From the NCBI RefSeq assembly GCF_000274605.1, contig NZ_AKNV01000005.1, positions 46,639 through 110,638 on the forward strand: 64,000 nt of DNA, given 5' to 3'. The DNA is from Helicobacter pylori NQ4053. Its GTDB lineage: Bacteria; Campylobacterota; Campylobacteria; Campylobacterales; Helicobacteraceae. The notes beneath the pieces are model-generated. The model was not told the origin of the DNA. It saw nothing but the letters and a program-made list of their open reading frames with translations, and did no database searches. Position numbers and translations under genes: made by a program. Below, in pieces: positions 18,328 to 28,490 of this stretch; position 1 is the first letter of the stretch; each line of letters begins with the position of its first letter.

Positions 18328-20654
18328 ACTTAGAAAAACTTTTTTTAGAAAAAACCCCCTTGTTTGTTTTTAGCTCCACCAGGCGTTTAAAACATTTCTA
18401 TTTAGAGCAAGGCGAAGGGTTTTTGCCTAGCGCGATGAGCATGGGGAGTTTTTTTGAACAGGCTTTTTACATCCCTAATCAAAAGAAAATCCCTAACAGC
18501 GCGCGCCAAATTTTAATGATAGACACCATTAAAGCCATCGCTAAAGAAAAAAAATCCGCACTTGAAGGGCTTTTGCTTTTTGAAAACAGCTTTTTAGGGT
18601 ATTTGGAAAGCACTTCTTTTTTATTTGATTTGTTTGATGAGTTAAGTTCTGCTTGCATCAAACTCAATGAACTTTCTTTTAAAGACATTTATTTGGATTA
18701 TGAAAAGCATTTAGAAGTCTTAGAAATGATTTATGATCGTTACATTAAAAAGCTAGAAGGATTAGGCTTTTACAACAAAATCATGCAAAAAAAACCCACG
18801 ATTTTAAAAGAATTTTTTGAGCATTTTTCCTCCATTGAATGGCATTTAGACGGCTTTATGAGCGTTTTTGAAAGGCAATGCTTATTAGAAGTGGCCGAGT
18901 TAGTGCCTATCACTTTACACTTATCTTGCGACAAATACAACCAAAAATTCTTGGAATTTCTCAATCTCAAATTAGAGACAGATTGCGATTATTCCATTGA
19001 TTTTAAAACCCAAAAGATCCTTTCTCAAACTTTTAATGATCAAAAAATTGAGCCAAAGCTTTATGCTAACTCCAGTTATTTAAAACAAGGCGCTTTAGTT
19101 TTACAAACCATAGAAGAGTATTTGCAAAAAGATAACGATCCTAATAAAATGGCGATCATCACGCCCAATGCGGATTTTTTGCCTTTTTTAAAACTTTTAG
19201 ACAAAAACAACAATTTGAATTTTGCGATGGGCTTAGGGGCTAAAAACAGCCCTTATTATACAGAGCTTGTCAAAATCTTAGAAAATTTAGAAACAAGCGA
19301 TCTTGATTTAAGCGGATCTGCTCTATTAGATTTAGAAAATATTACCCTTGCGCTTTTAGAACAACAAAGCTCTAAAGAAAAAGCACCCTTAAAAGAAGTG
19401 CATTCTCAAATCATGCACCAGTATCATCTTTTAAAAGACACGCTTAAAAACTACAGCCTTAAAGATTTATTGCATTTGTATTTGCAAGAATTTGAAGCCA
19501 ACTTCCGCTTAGACGATTCTAGTGGGGGCAAAATACGAGTCATGGACACTTTAGAGACAAGGGGCATGCAATTTGATAAAATCGTTATTGTAGATTTTAA
19601 TGAAACTTGTGTGCCAAGTCTTAAAGATTGCGATTTATTTTTGAACTCTGCTTTAAGAAAATCGCTCAACCTCCCCACTTTATTAGATAAGAAAAATTTG
19701 CAAAAACACTATTACTACCAGCTCTTTAAAAACTCTAAAGAAATAACACTTTCTTATATAGAGAGTGAAACTTCAAAAGCCTCTAACATGCTTTTAGAAT
19801 TAAATTTGCATATAGAGCCTATCAAAGACGCTTACACGCTTTTTGCACCAAGTCCTTTAAAAGACTACCAAGAAGAAGAAATCAAAGCCGCTATCCCTAA
19901 AGATTTTAACTTTAGCGCTAGCTCATTGAACGCTTTTTTAACTTGCAAGCGCCGTTTTTATTACCACTACATGAAGCGATTCAAAGAAAGCCCTAAAGAT
20001 GAAAATAATAGCGCTGTGGGCAGTTTGCTCCATGAACTTTTAAAAGAAGCTTATGAAAAATATAAAACCCCCCATTTATTAGAAGAAAGGCTCATTTGGC
20101 TGTTAGAAACAAGAGAAAATATTACCCCTAAAGAGCGTTTAGACACTCTTGTAGCGCTCAAAAAAATCCAGGCTTTTTATAAAAAAGAGCGAGAACGCTT
20201 TAATGCAGAAATCACCATTCTTGATCTTGAAAAAAGCTTTGAAACGATTATTCAAGGCGTTATTTTTAAAGGGCGTATAGACAGGATTGACAAAACGGCT
20301 GACAATGAGATTATTTTATTGGATTACAAATTCAAAAGCGATTTGAAATTAGACAACATGAGCGAAAAACAAAGAAAAAGCTTAAGCCCCATAGAAATCG
20401 CTCAAATCAGCACCGATTATCAAATGGCCATCTATGCGTTTGCCCTTAAAAATCTGGGTTACAAAGAGCCTATAAAAGCCTTTTTTTATGATTTGAGAAA
20501 GGGCGAGTTACTAGAAGAAGACGAGCTACAGGCTAAAATGGATCATTTGGAATTTTCTCTTATCCCCAAACTCAAACAAGAAATTGATTTTGAAAAAACT
20601 TTAGAGGTTAAAGATTGTGAGTATTGCTCTTTTAAAGACATGTGCAACCGATGA
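18324..20654 (+). CDS. addB: AddB-like nuclease subunit (PD-(D/E)xK, probable 4Fe-4S)
   Basis: 776 residues. The central part has a helicase-like motif (RVMDTLETRGMQFDKIVIVD), but the N-terminus lacks a GxGKT Walker A, so helicase activity must come from AddA elsewhere. The C-terminal RecB-type nuclease domain (about 530-776) has the LLDYKF catalytic strand, and cysteines arranged as one before the nuclease (TCKRRFYYHY) and three at the end (CEYCSFKDMC), the pattern of AddB iron-sulfur nucleases. AddAB starts recombination repair of double-strand breaks. ATGA overlap with tkt before it and ftsK after it. The gene name is by family. Confidence 0.8.
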   Translation: MNLEKLFLEKTPLFVFSSTRRLKHFYLEQGEGFLPSAMSMGSFFEQAFYIPNQKKIPNSARQILMIDTIKAIAKEKKSALEGLLLFENSFLGYLESTSFLFDLFDELSSACIKLNELSFKDIYLDYEKHLEVLEMIYDRYIKKLEGLGFYNKIMQKKPTILKEFFEHFSSIEWHLDGFMSVFERQCLLEVAELVPITLHLSCDKYNQKFLEFLNLKLETDCDYSIDFKTQKILSQTFNDQKIEPKLYANSSYLKQGALVLQTIEEYLQKDNDPNKMAIITPNADFLPFLKLLDKNNNLNFAMGLGAKNSPYYTELVKILENLETSDLDLSGSALLDLENITLALLEQQSSKEKAPLKEVHSQIMHQYHLLKDTLKNYSLKDLLHLYLQEFEANFRLDDSSGGKIRVMDTLETRGMQFDKIVIVDFNETCVPSLKDCDLFLNSALRKSLNLPTLLDKKNLQKHYYYQLFKNSKEITLSYIESETSKASNMLLELNLHIEPIKDAYTLFAPSPLKDYQEEEIKAAIPKDFNFSASSLNAFLTCKRRFYYHYMKRFKESPKDENNSAVGSLLHELLKEAYEKYKTPHLLEERLIWLLETRENITPKERLDTLVALKKIQAFYKKERERFNAEITILDLEKSFETIIQGVIFKGRIDRIDKTADNEIILLDYKFKSDLKLDNMSEKQRKSLSPIEIAQISTDYQMAIYAFALKNLGYKEPIKAFFYDLRKGELLEEDELQAKMDHLEFSLIPKLKQEIDFEKTLEVKDCEYCSFKDMCNR

Positions 20655-23200
20655 AATCTAAAAAACTTTATTTGGCTTTAATCATAGGGGTTTTATTAGC
20701 GTTTTTAACCCTATCTTCATGGCTGGGTAACAGCGGTTTAGTGGGGCGTTTTGGGGTGTGGTTTGCCGCAATCAATAAAAAATATTTTGGGTATCTTTCA
20801 TTGATTAATTTACCCTATTTAGCGTGGGTTTTATTCCTTTTATACAAGACTAAAAACCCTTTTACAGAAATCGTTTTAGAAAAAACCTTAGGGCATCTAT
20901 TAGGCATTTTATCTTTACTCTTTTTACAATCTAGCCTGTTGAATCAAGGGGAAATCGGCAACAGCGTGCGTTTGTTTTTACGCCCTTTTATAGGGGATTT
21001 TGGGCTTTATGCACTGATAATGCTTATGGTAGTTATTTCTTATTTGATTTTATTCAAACTGCCCCCTAAAAGCGTTTTTTATCCTTATATAAACAAAACA
21101 CAAAACCTTTTAAAAGAGATTTACAAACAATGCTTACAAGCCTTTAGCCCTAATTTTAGCCTGAAAAAAGAGGGTTTTGAAAACACCCCATCAGACGCTC
21201 AAAAAAAAGAAACCAACAACGACAAAGAAAAAGAAAACCTTAAAGAAAACCTTATTGATGAAAACCACAACACCCCTAACGAAGAATCGTTTTTAGCGAT
21301 CCCTACCCCCTATAACACGACTTTAAATGATTCAGAGCCGCAAGAAGGCTTGGTTCAAATTTCCCCTCACCCCCCTACCCATTACACCATTTACCCTAAA
21401 AGAAACCGATTTGATGATTTGGCTAACCCCACTAACCCCCCTTTAAAAGAACCTAAGCAAGAAACTAAAGAAAGAGAACCCACGCTAAAAAAAGAAACAC
21501 CCATCACGCCCAAACCTATCATGCCCATATCCGCACCCAACACAGAAAATGACAACAAAACAGAAAATGACAAAACCCCCAACCACCCCATAAAAGAAGA
21601 TGATTTACAAGAAAGTCTACAAGAAAACCCACAAAAAGAAAATCTAAAAGAAAATCTAAAAGAAGAAAAAAGAGAAACAGAGAACGCTCCAGGCTTTAGC
21701 CCACTAATCCCCACCAGCGCTAAAAAACCCGTTATGGTTAAAGAATTGAGCGAAAATAAAGAAATATTAGACGGATTGGATTATGGCGAAGTGCAAAAAC
21801 CCAAAGATTATGAGCTTCCCACCACGCAATTATTGAATGCGGTTTGTTTGAAAGAAACTTCTTTAGACGAAAACGAGATTGACCAAAAAATCCAGGATTT
21901 ATTGAGCAAGCTGCGCACCTTTAAAATTGATGGCGATATTATCCGCACTTATTCAGGCCCTATTGTAACCACCTTTGAATTCCGCCCAGCCCCTAATGTT
22001 AAGGTGAGCCGTATTTTAGGCTTGAGCGATGATTTAGCGATGACTTTATGCGCTGAATCCATCCGCATTCAAGCCCCTATTAAAGGTAAAGATGTCGTTG
22101 GCATTGAAATCCCTAACAGCCAAAGCCAAATTATTTATTTAAGAGAAATTTTAGAAAGCGAATTGTTTCAAAAATCCAGCTCGCCCTTAACCCTAGCTTT
22201 AGGCAAAGACATTGTGGGTAACCCTTTCATCACGGATTTAAAAAAGCTCCCCCACTTGCTCATCGCCGGCACGACAGGAAGCGGTAAGAGCGTGGGCGTG
22301 AATGCGATGATTTTATCCTTACTTTATAAAAACCCCCCCGATCAACTCAAATTAGTGATGATCGATCCCAAAATGGTAGAATTTAGCATTTATGCGGACA
22401 TCCCCCACTTACTCACACCCATTATCACCGATCCTAAAAAAGCTATTGGGGCTTTGCAAAGCGTGGCTAAAGAAATGGAACGCCGATACTCTTTAATGAG
22501 CGAATACAAGGTTAAAACCATTGATTCTTATAATGAGCAGGCGGAAAATAACGGCGTTGAAACGTTCCCCTATTTGATTGTGGTGATTGATGAATTAGCG
22601 GATTTAATGATGACAGGGGGAAAAGAAGCGGAGTTTCCTATCGCTAGAATCGCTCAAATGGGGCGCGCGAGCGGCTTGCATCTCATTGTAGCGACCCAAC
22701 GCCCAAGCGTGGATGTCGTAACCGGCTTGATTAAAACCAATTTGCCTTCAAGGGTGAGTTTTAGGGTAGGCACTAAGATTGATTCTAAAGTGATTTTAGA
22801 CACCGATGGGGCGCAAAGCTTGTTAGGAAGGGGCGATATGCTCTTTACCCCCCCAGGAACAAACGGGTTAGTACGCTTGCATGCCCCTTTTGCCACTGAA
22901 GATGAAATCAAAAAAATCGTGGATTTTATTAAAGCCCAAAAAGAAGTGGAATATGATAAAGATTTCTTGCTAGAAGAATCGCACATGCCTTTAGACACCC
23001 CTAACTATCAAGGCGATGACATTCTAGAAAGGGCTAAAGCGGTGATTTTAGAAAAAAAGATCACTTCTACGAGTTTTTTACAACGGCAATTAAAAATCGG
23101 CTACAACCAAGCCGCCACCATTACTGACGAATTAGAAGCTCAAGGCTTTCTATCCCCAAGAAACGCCAAAGGCAACAGAGAGATTTTGCAAAATTTTTAG
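20651..23200 (+). CDS. ftsK: DNA translocase FtsK
   Basis: 849 residues from the ATG at 20651, which overlaps the addB stop as ATGA; a GTG at 20642 is in frame but less likely. Four membrane segments (about 5-140) anchor it at the septum. A long, low-complexity Lys/Glu/Pro/Asn linker follows to about residue 370. The motor has Walker A GTTGSGKS and Walker B VVIDELADLMM, and a C-terminal gamma winged helix (about 785-849) reads orientation sequences. It pumps chromosome ends to the XerH/dif site during division. Confidence 0.96.
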   Translation: MKSKKLYLALIIGVLLAFLTLSSWLGNSGLVGRFGVWFAAINKKYFGYLSLINLPYLAWVLFLLYKTKNPFTEIVLEKTLGHLLGILSLLFLQSSLLNQGEIGNSVRLFLRPFIGDFGLYALIMLMVVISYLILFKLPPKSVFYPYINKTQNLLKEIYKQCLQAFSPNFSLKKEGFENTPSDAQKKETNNDKEKENLKENLIDENHNTPNEESFLAIPTPYNTTLNDSEPQEGLVQISPHPPTHYTIYPKRNRFDDLANPTNPPLKEPKQETKEREPTLKKETPITPKPIMPISAPNTENDNKTENDKTPNHPIKEDDLQESLQENPQKENLKENLKEEKRETENAPGFSPLIPTSAKKPVMVKELSENKEILDGLDYGEVQKPKDYELPTTQLLNAVCLKETSLDENEIDQKIQDLLSKLRTFKIDGDIIRTYSGPIVTTFEFRPAPNVKVSRILGLSDDLAMTLCAESIRIQAPIKGKDVVGIEIPNSQSQIIYLREILESELFQKSSSPLTLALGKDIVGNPFITDLKKLPHLLIAGTTGSGKSVGVNAMILSLLYKNPPDQLKLVMIDPKMVEFSIYADIPHLLTPIITDPKKAIGALQSVAKEMERRYSLMSEYKVKTIDSYNEQAENNGVETFPYLIVVIDELADLMMTGGKEAEFPIARIAQMGRASGLHLIVATQRPSVDVVTGLIKTNLPSRVSFRVGTKIDSKVILDTDGAQSLLGRGDMLFTPPGTNGLVRLHAPFATEDEIKKIVDFIKAQKEVEYDKDFLLEESHMPLDTPNYQGDDILERAKAVILEKKITSTSFLQRQLKIGYNQAATITDELEAQGFLSPRNAKGNREILQNF

Positions 23201-23384
23201 GACTTGTTTTCAATGAATATTGGCAATAAAAACATTATTTTTAATTTTTAAAATTCATTTTCTTTAAAAAAACTTTTCCCAATAACACAAATGAAACCAA
23301 CCTTTAGCCTATTAATCAAATATTATCTGTGGTTTCCCTAACTCCTAGTAAAATTACCTAAAAATTTCATATTCAAGGATAGCC

Positions 23385-24671
23385 ATGAACCCCCAGATCC
23401 AACCCGCCACTAAAAAACCCTTAAAATCCCTTTTAGCCGCTAGTTCAGGTAATTTAGTGGAATGGTATGATTTTTACGCTTATGCGTTCCTTGCCCCTTA
23501 TTTCGCTAAGGAATTTACCCACACTAACGACCCCACTTTAGCGCTCATCTCAGCTTTTTTAGTTTTCATGCTAGGGTTTTTCATGCGCCCTTTGGGGAGT
23601 TTGTTTTTTGGTAAATTAGGGGATAAAAAGGGGCGTAAAACTTCTATGGTGTATTCCATTATCCTTATGGCGTTAGGCTCTTTCATGCTCGCATTGCTCC
23701 CCACTAAAGAAATCGTAGGGGAATGGGCGTTCTTGTTTTTATTATTAGCCAGGCTTTTACAGGGCTTTAGCGTGGGAGGCGAATATGGCGTGGTCGCTAC
23801 TTACCTCTCTGAATTAGGCAAGAATGGCAAAAAAGGTTTTTATGGCTCTTTTCAATATGTAACTTTAGTTGGAGGGCAACTCTTAGCTATTTTTTCGCTC
23901 TTTATCGTTGAAAACATTTACACGCATGAGCAAATTAGCGCGTTCGCTTGGCGTTATTTATTCGCTTTAGGGGGTATATTAGCCCTGCTCTCGCTCTTTT
24001 TAAGAAATATCATGGAAGAAACCATGGATAGCAAAACAACTTCCAAAAACACTATTAAAGAAGAAACCCAAAGGGGCAGTTTAAAGGAATTGCTCAACCA
24101 TAAAAAAGCCTTAATGATAGTCTTTGGGCTAACTATGGGAGGGAGTTTGTGCTTTTACACTTTTACGGTGTATTTAAAAATCTTTTTAACCAACAGCTCA
24201 TCGTTTAGCCCTAAAGAAAGCAGTTTTATCATGCTTTTAGCGCTCTCTTATTTCATCTTCTTTCAACCCTTATGCGGGATGCTTGCGGATAAAATCAAAC
24301 GCACCCAAATGCTGATGGTTTTTGCGATCACAGGGCTTATTGTAACGCCTGTTGTCTTTTATGGTATCAAGCATGCCACTAGCGTGTATGAAGCCCTATT
24401 TTATGAAATACTCGCATTGAGCGCGATGAGTTTTTACACTTGCATTGCTGGGGTTATTAAGGCGGAATTATTCCCTGAACATGTGCGAGCGCTTGGCGTG
24501 GGTTTAGCCTATGCGATTGCCAATGCGCTTTTTGGAGGGAGCGCGAGTTATATAGCGTTAGAGTTCAAACAGCATGGTTTTGAAGCAGGGTTTGTGGGCT
24601 ATGTCATGTTTAGTATTGTTATCTTTATGGTTATGGTTATCATATTCCCTAAAAAAACCTATTTGGAGTAA
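23385..24671 (+). CDS. kgtP: Alpha-ketoglutarate permease (MFS)
   Basis: 428-residue 12-helix transporter of the metabolite:H+ symporter family. The family motif between helices 2 and 3 is GKLGDKKGRKTS, and the N-terminus has the typical SGNLVEWYDFYAYAFLAPYF helix. It imports dicarboxylates such as 2-oxoglutarate, a main carbon intermediate for this species. Single gene with 184 bp upstream. Confidence 0.9.
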   Translation: MNPQIQPATKKPLKSLLAASSGNLVEWYDFYAYAFLAPYFAKEFTHTNDPTLALISAFLVFMLGFFMRPLGSLFFGKLGDKKGRKTSMVYSIILMALGSFMLALLPTKEIVGEWAFLFLLLARLLQGFSVGGEYGVVATYLSELGKNGKKGFYGSFQYVTLVGGQLLAIFSLFIVENIYTHEQISAFAWRYLFALGGILALLSLFLRNIMEETMDSKTTSKNTIKEETQRGSLKELLNHKKALMIVFGLTMGGSLCFYTFTVYLKIFLTNSSSFSPKESSFIMLLALSYFIFFQPLCGMLADKIKRTQMLMVFAITGLIVTPVVFYGIKHATSVYEALFYEILALSAMSFYTCIAGVIKAELFPEHVRALGVGLAYAIANALFGGSASYIALEFKQHGFEAGFVGYVMFSIVIFMVMVIIFPKKTYLE

Positions 24672-24696
24672 ATCTTAGTTTTTATTTGATTTTTGC

Positions 24697-24702
24697 TATA
24701 AT
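24697..24702 (+). promoter_or_regulatory. Extended -10 promoter for flgG
   Basis: TTGCTATAAT, a perfect TATAAT with the upstream TGC extension, 23 nt before the flgG ATG. A housekeeping-type promoter; no sigma54 or sigma28 site is seen here. Confidence 0.6.
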
Positions 24703-24725
24703 TTTTCTTTTAAAAGGATTATTGC

Positions 24726-25535
24726 ATGCAAAATGGGTATTATGCGGCCACAGGAGCAATGGCGACACAATTTAACCGCTTGGATTTAACCTCTAACAAT
24801 TTAGCCAACCTAAACACCAACGGCTTTAAAAGAGACGATGCGATTACAGGCGATTTTTTAAGGCTTTACCAAGAATACCGAGAGCAACTGCCCTTAGAAG
24901 ATCAAACCAAAGCGAGCGCGAAGTATCTCAACCGCAACCTCAATCGTGTGCCTATCCTATCAGAAATCTATACGGATAGGAGTCTTGGCGCGTTTGAAGG
25001 GACGAATAACCCCCTAGATTTTGCCCTAACAAGCCCTAACCTCTATTTTGCGATACAGACTAATGAGGGCGTCGCTTATACCAGAGACGGGCATTTCAGC
25101 GTTGATAAAGACGGCTTTTTGGTAACCCTTAATGGTTTTAAGGTGCTTTCACGCTCCGGTTTGAACGAAAAAGGAGGGATCATGCTCATGCCTGACGCTG
25201 AAATTGAAGTGGATCAAAATGGCGGAATCACTTTTAGGGATAATGAAGCCCAAATTCAAGCAGGCGCATTAGCTTTAGTGAGTTTTAGCGAACCTAAAAA
25301 TCTTAAAAAAATAGGGCAAAACCTTTATACCTATCAGGGCGAAGGCGTCCATCAAGTCTCTGATTCTGGTGCGTTAAGGCAATACATGCTAGAAAAAAGC
25401 AATGTCAATGCGGTGCGCGAGATGAGCGCTTTGATTGAAATCAACCGCTTTTTGGATATGTATTCTAAAGTGTTAAAAACCCACCAAGACGACATGAACG
25501 CTGAAGCGATCAACAAACTCGCTACAAAAGCTTAA
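24726..25535 (+). CDS. flgG: Flagellar basal-body rod protein FlgG-like
   Basis: 269 residues. The N-terminal rod signature (SNNLANLNTNGFKRDDA) and the C-terminal helix MSALIEINRFLDMYSKVLKT are the two ends that form the coiled-coil D0 of rod and hook proteins. The central part has the FlgE/F/G beta domain. This is the first of two FlgG-like genes of the species (the other is not in the window) and could serve as FlgF. Transported by the flagellar type III system, so it has no signal peptide. Confidence 0.9.
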   Translation: MQNGYYAATGAMATQFNRLDLTSNNLANLNTNGFKRDDAITGDFLRLYQEYREQLPLEDQTKASAKYLNRNLNRVPILSEIYTDRSLGAFEGTNNPLDFALTSPNLYFAIQTNEGVAYTRDGHFSVDKDGFLVTLNGFKVLSRSGLNEKGGIMLMPDAEIEVDQNGGITFRDNEAQIQAGALALVSFSEPKNLKKIGQNLYTYQGEGVHQVSDSGALRQYMLEKSNVNAVREMSALIEINRFLDMYSKVLKTHQDDMNAEAINKLATKA

Positions 25536-25587
25536 ACTTTTGGCGATTTTAAAATTCATAGGAGGGTTTTTGCGATACCCTAACTCC

Positions 25588-25731
25588 CTAATAACGCTTT
25601 TTTAAAAGCCTTGTTAATCTTTTTTGTATAGCATTAGTTTTAAAAGAGTTTAAAGAATTAAATGCCTTTTCTTTTGTAATCGCTTGCAAAGTAGACGGTA
25701 ACGCAAGCTTCTCTTTATAGTTGCTAACTAT
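25588..25731 (-). pseudogene. C-terminal fragment of an unrecognised gene
   Basis: After a stop at 25732-25734 the minus strand reads about 48 residues, ending in a Lys/Arg-rich helix (QKRLTRLLKKRY) before TAG. Composition is protein-like, but there is no start codon with a ribosome site. I read it as the tail of a gene lost by deletion. I do not recognise a family. Confidence 0.25.
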
Positions 25732-25837
25732 TCAACAATAATTCAATTTTAATTATTTCGTTTGTTGTTTAAAACGCTCTTTATTGTGGTATTCTGTAAG
25801 CAAACGCCCCCATTTTTCTTGTTATGGTTCTTGTGTT

Positions 25838-26001
25838 TTAAGCTCGTTTGTGATAAGATCTAATCTCATTAAGGTTTGAGACGCTATAGTTGGTGCTGTC
25901 TCTGTAATGATTAAAGAGTGTCCCATTGGTTTCTAATTCCCTTAATGTTTTTATCGCCCCAATCAAGCTTTTTGATTACCCACTTGATTATCAGCGTTCA
26001 T
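25838..26001 (-). pseudogene. Small gene after the OLD-type gene, broken by one base
   Basis: ATG 26001 follows the TAA of the OLD-type gene with one base between, so it was built to be co-translated. The frame runs 12 codons (MNADNQVGNQKA) and stops; adding one A to the minus-strand A5 run (25969-25973) gives a continuous 54-residue protein ending at 25838. No family is recognised. It could be a small accessory protein of the OLD-type system, or a remnant. Confidence 0.4.
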
Positions 26002-26002
26002 T

Positions 26003-28337
26003 TTAAGATAGAGCCATTTTAAAAGCTTGTAAAAATTTTCTTTCTGCTTCCACTAAATTAGGGTGTAAGAGCAAGTCATTCTTTAAAGCGTTTGTATAGG
26101 CGGTGTGTGAGCGAGAGCTTTTATTTTTTAAGTCCAATTTGATTTTATCTTTTTGGCTGAAACAATCTTCAATATTTTTGAAATTTTTAAAACTATCATC
26201 GCAATCATTGAGTTTTAGAATGTTGAGCTTATTCTTTAATTCCTTATTCAACTCTTCGCATGCCTTACCCATTGTATCCCCATCCACTAATAGCGTAGCG
26301 TTTGGCTCTTCTTCAGCCAAGGTTTCTAAAATTTGTTTCATTTGTGGCTTTTTTGATTCTTTTAAATCATCATTCCCTAGTCCGTTAACGGGTAAAAACA
26401 CGATGTTTAAAAACGCCATGTCTAAGGAGGTCTTTTTTTCTTGTTCATAGAGCAATTTAAATGCGCTCAAATAATTGTAATCGCTAATGCCTTCTACAAA
26501 CAAAAGACGATCGTTTTCATTAAGGATCTTATGGCTCACGCCTAAAGATTTTTTAATGGTTTTCAATGCCCTATTATCGCCCAAATCCACAGATGAAAAA
26601 TGACGAATGCCAACGCTTTGCAAAGACTCTTCATTATGGCGTAAGACTCTCAATTCATTTAAATGATTCATATCCACTAAAAAGAGATCATGGGTTACCA
26701 AAACAAAAGTAACTCCCACTCTTTGCCCAAACTCTTTTAAAAATTTCCTACACTCTTTGCGAGTTGGCACAGAAAGGTTTGAACCCATTTCATCCATCAA
26801 AACAATGGCATCTTTTTTTAAGGAATTACCAAATAAAAGGCCAAAAAACAAATTGAAAAACCATTTAAACCCATCGCTTTGATCGTCTAAATGCAACACT
26901 TCTTTTTGTTTGTTGGAATCTTTTTTAAAAAGCGATAGAGAAATATTGTGTAAGTCCAATCTAAAATCAAATAAATACGACCATTTTCGGTTTTGATCTT
27001 TTTGAAAATAAAGCCTGTTAAATCTATTGGTAATTTTAGAAATAACTTTTTCTTTGATCTCATCTTGCAATTGTGTCAAATAACCAATGTTTCCGCTCGC
27101 CTTTGAATAACTTTTCTTAACGCTTGATAAATTCACACCAATAGCTTTAAAAAACGCCCTAAAAAAGACACTTTTTTCCAATTCTTCTGGCTTGACAATC
27201 AAATTCTTATGTTTGAAACGCTTTTTGTTATCGTAGTAAATCACTTGAGGGAAGCGAGAGATTTTAGACACATCTATGGGTTCGCTATTCAATAAATCAT
27301 CTACGCTTGTGTAAATTGCAAGTTGGTTATTAGAAACTTGTTCTAATTCATTGGTGGGTTCATCAGATTCTATTTTGAGAAAATCATCATCGTTGATAAA
27401 ATGCAAGATAGTGATTTGAGAAAGTTTTAATTCAGACATGTAGTAGTCATTTTTAAGCCACTCTTGAGCGATTGGGAGCAATTTTTCTTTGAAATTTTTA
27501 AGGATTTCATTTTTATCTTCTAGGGTTGTCTTTGCAGTTAAATCTTGAATCATTTTTTCTAACCAAGCGCTTCTAAACTTGGTTTTAAGATTATCGCAAA
27601 AATCACTCCTAAAATTTTGCACATTTTCTTCCCACAACGCCTCGCATAAATCTCTCATGTTAGAGATGACTTGAGAAGGCAATTCATTTTGAATGTTATT
27701 AGGGCAAGAGATGGTTTTATTATACCTATTGTATAGGTCTAACAATATTCTCTCCTTTTCCTTTATGAGATCACCTCGGTGTGGGTATAAACTTCGGCAC
27801 TCTTCAATAGCCTTTTCATAAGACAACTCGTCTTCTTCGCTTAACAAATCATTGTTAAGGGCTTTATAGCAAACACCTTCAAGCAAATCAACTTTTGCAA
27901 TACTCTCATCAAAAGTGATTTTTGAAGAACTATCTATGGTTAAAGTCATTTCATTTTGGAGTATTTTATCTTTAAGGGTGCTTAATTTTAAAGAACTTAT
28001 CGATTCTTCATAGCCCACATAATTAGGGGTGTAGCTTTTCTTAAATTCATTTACATGCTCGCTAAAACACCCTAAAGCTTTCAATAAATTGCTTTTACCG
28101 GTATTATTCTCACCTAGAATAGTAACCAAACCGCCCAACTTATCGCCATTAAACGAATTGTTAAAATACAGCCTTTCGTCTTTTTCTTGCTCGTTTTGAA
28201 CACCAATATTTTTATAATTCTTGACTTCTAAATAGCGTGTGGTTACCTTTAAAGGCTCTGTATCGTTACTATTGTTGGGGGGTAACTTGCACCTTGTTTG
28301 TATTCTCTTCTTTTTTGTTGTTATGATGATTGCTCAT
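26003..28337 (-). pseudogene. OLD-type ATPase-TOPRIM nuclease, one-base frameshift near the N-terminus
   Basis: The true start is the ATG at 28337 with the ribosome site AAAGGAAA about 6 nt before it. It reads MSNHHNNKKEENTNKVQVTP and then leaves frame at a G6 run (28277-28282, C6 on the coding strand); five bases there restore a 777-residue protein. In the open part, Walker A GENNTGKSN sits just after the break, a long coiled insertion follows, and Walker B (IVLMDEMGSN) and VTHD close the ATPase. A C-terminal TOPRIM domain has E549 (VEGISD) and D619-G-D621 (LLVDGDTMG), numbered from the TTG at 28138. OLD nucleases act in phage exclusion. No ATG, GTG or TTG lies between the break and the TTG at 28138, which would lack the first strand. 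Confidence 0.75.
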
Positions 28338-28490
28338 GTGGATTTTTCCTTTCTTGGCTCGTTTTTAAGATAATTCAAGCGGATTTTTTTCATCCGTCTC
28401 TCAAGCTTGGTTAAAGCTCTTCAATATCTAATATCCAAATTTCCAACCACTGCTATTAATTAGATTAAATGAACCCCATCTTTAATATAG

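Larger units (their letters stand above)
25536..26002. other. 467-bp gap with decayed coding traces on the minus strand
   Basis: Between flgG and the OLD-type gene. On the minus strand two stretches look like former protein: 25838-26001 (54 residues if one base is restored) and 25588-25731 (about 48 residues ending in a basic tail). Between them another stretch reads as protein across an in-frame TAA. No promoter or terminator is convincing. Confidence 0.4.

Noticed and set aside
21391..21714. Phe/Ser-rich frame opposite the ftsK linker
   Set aside because: Low-complexity antisense of the Lys/Glu/Pro linker.
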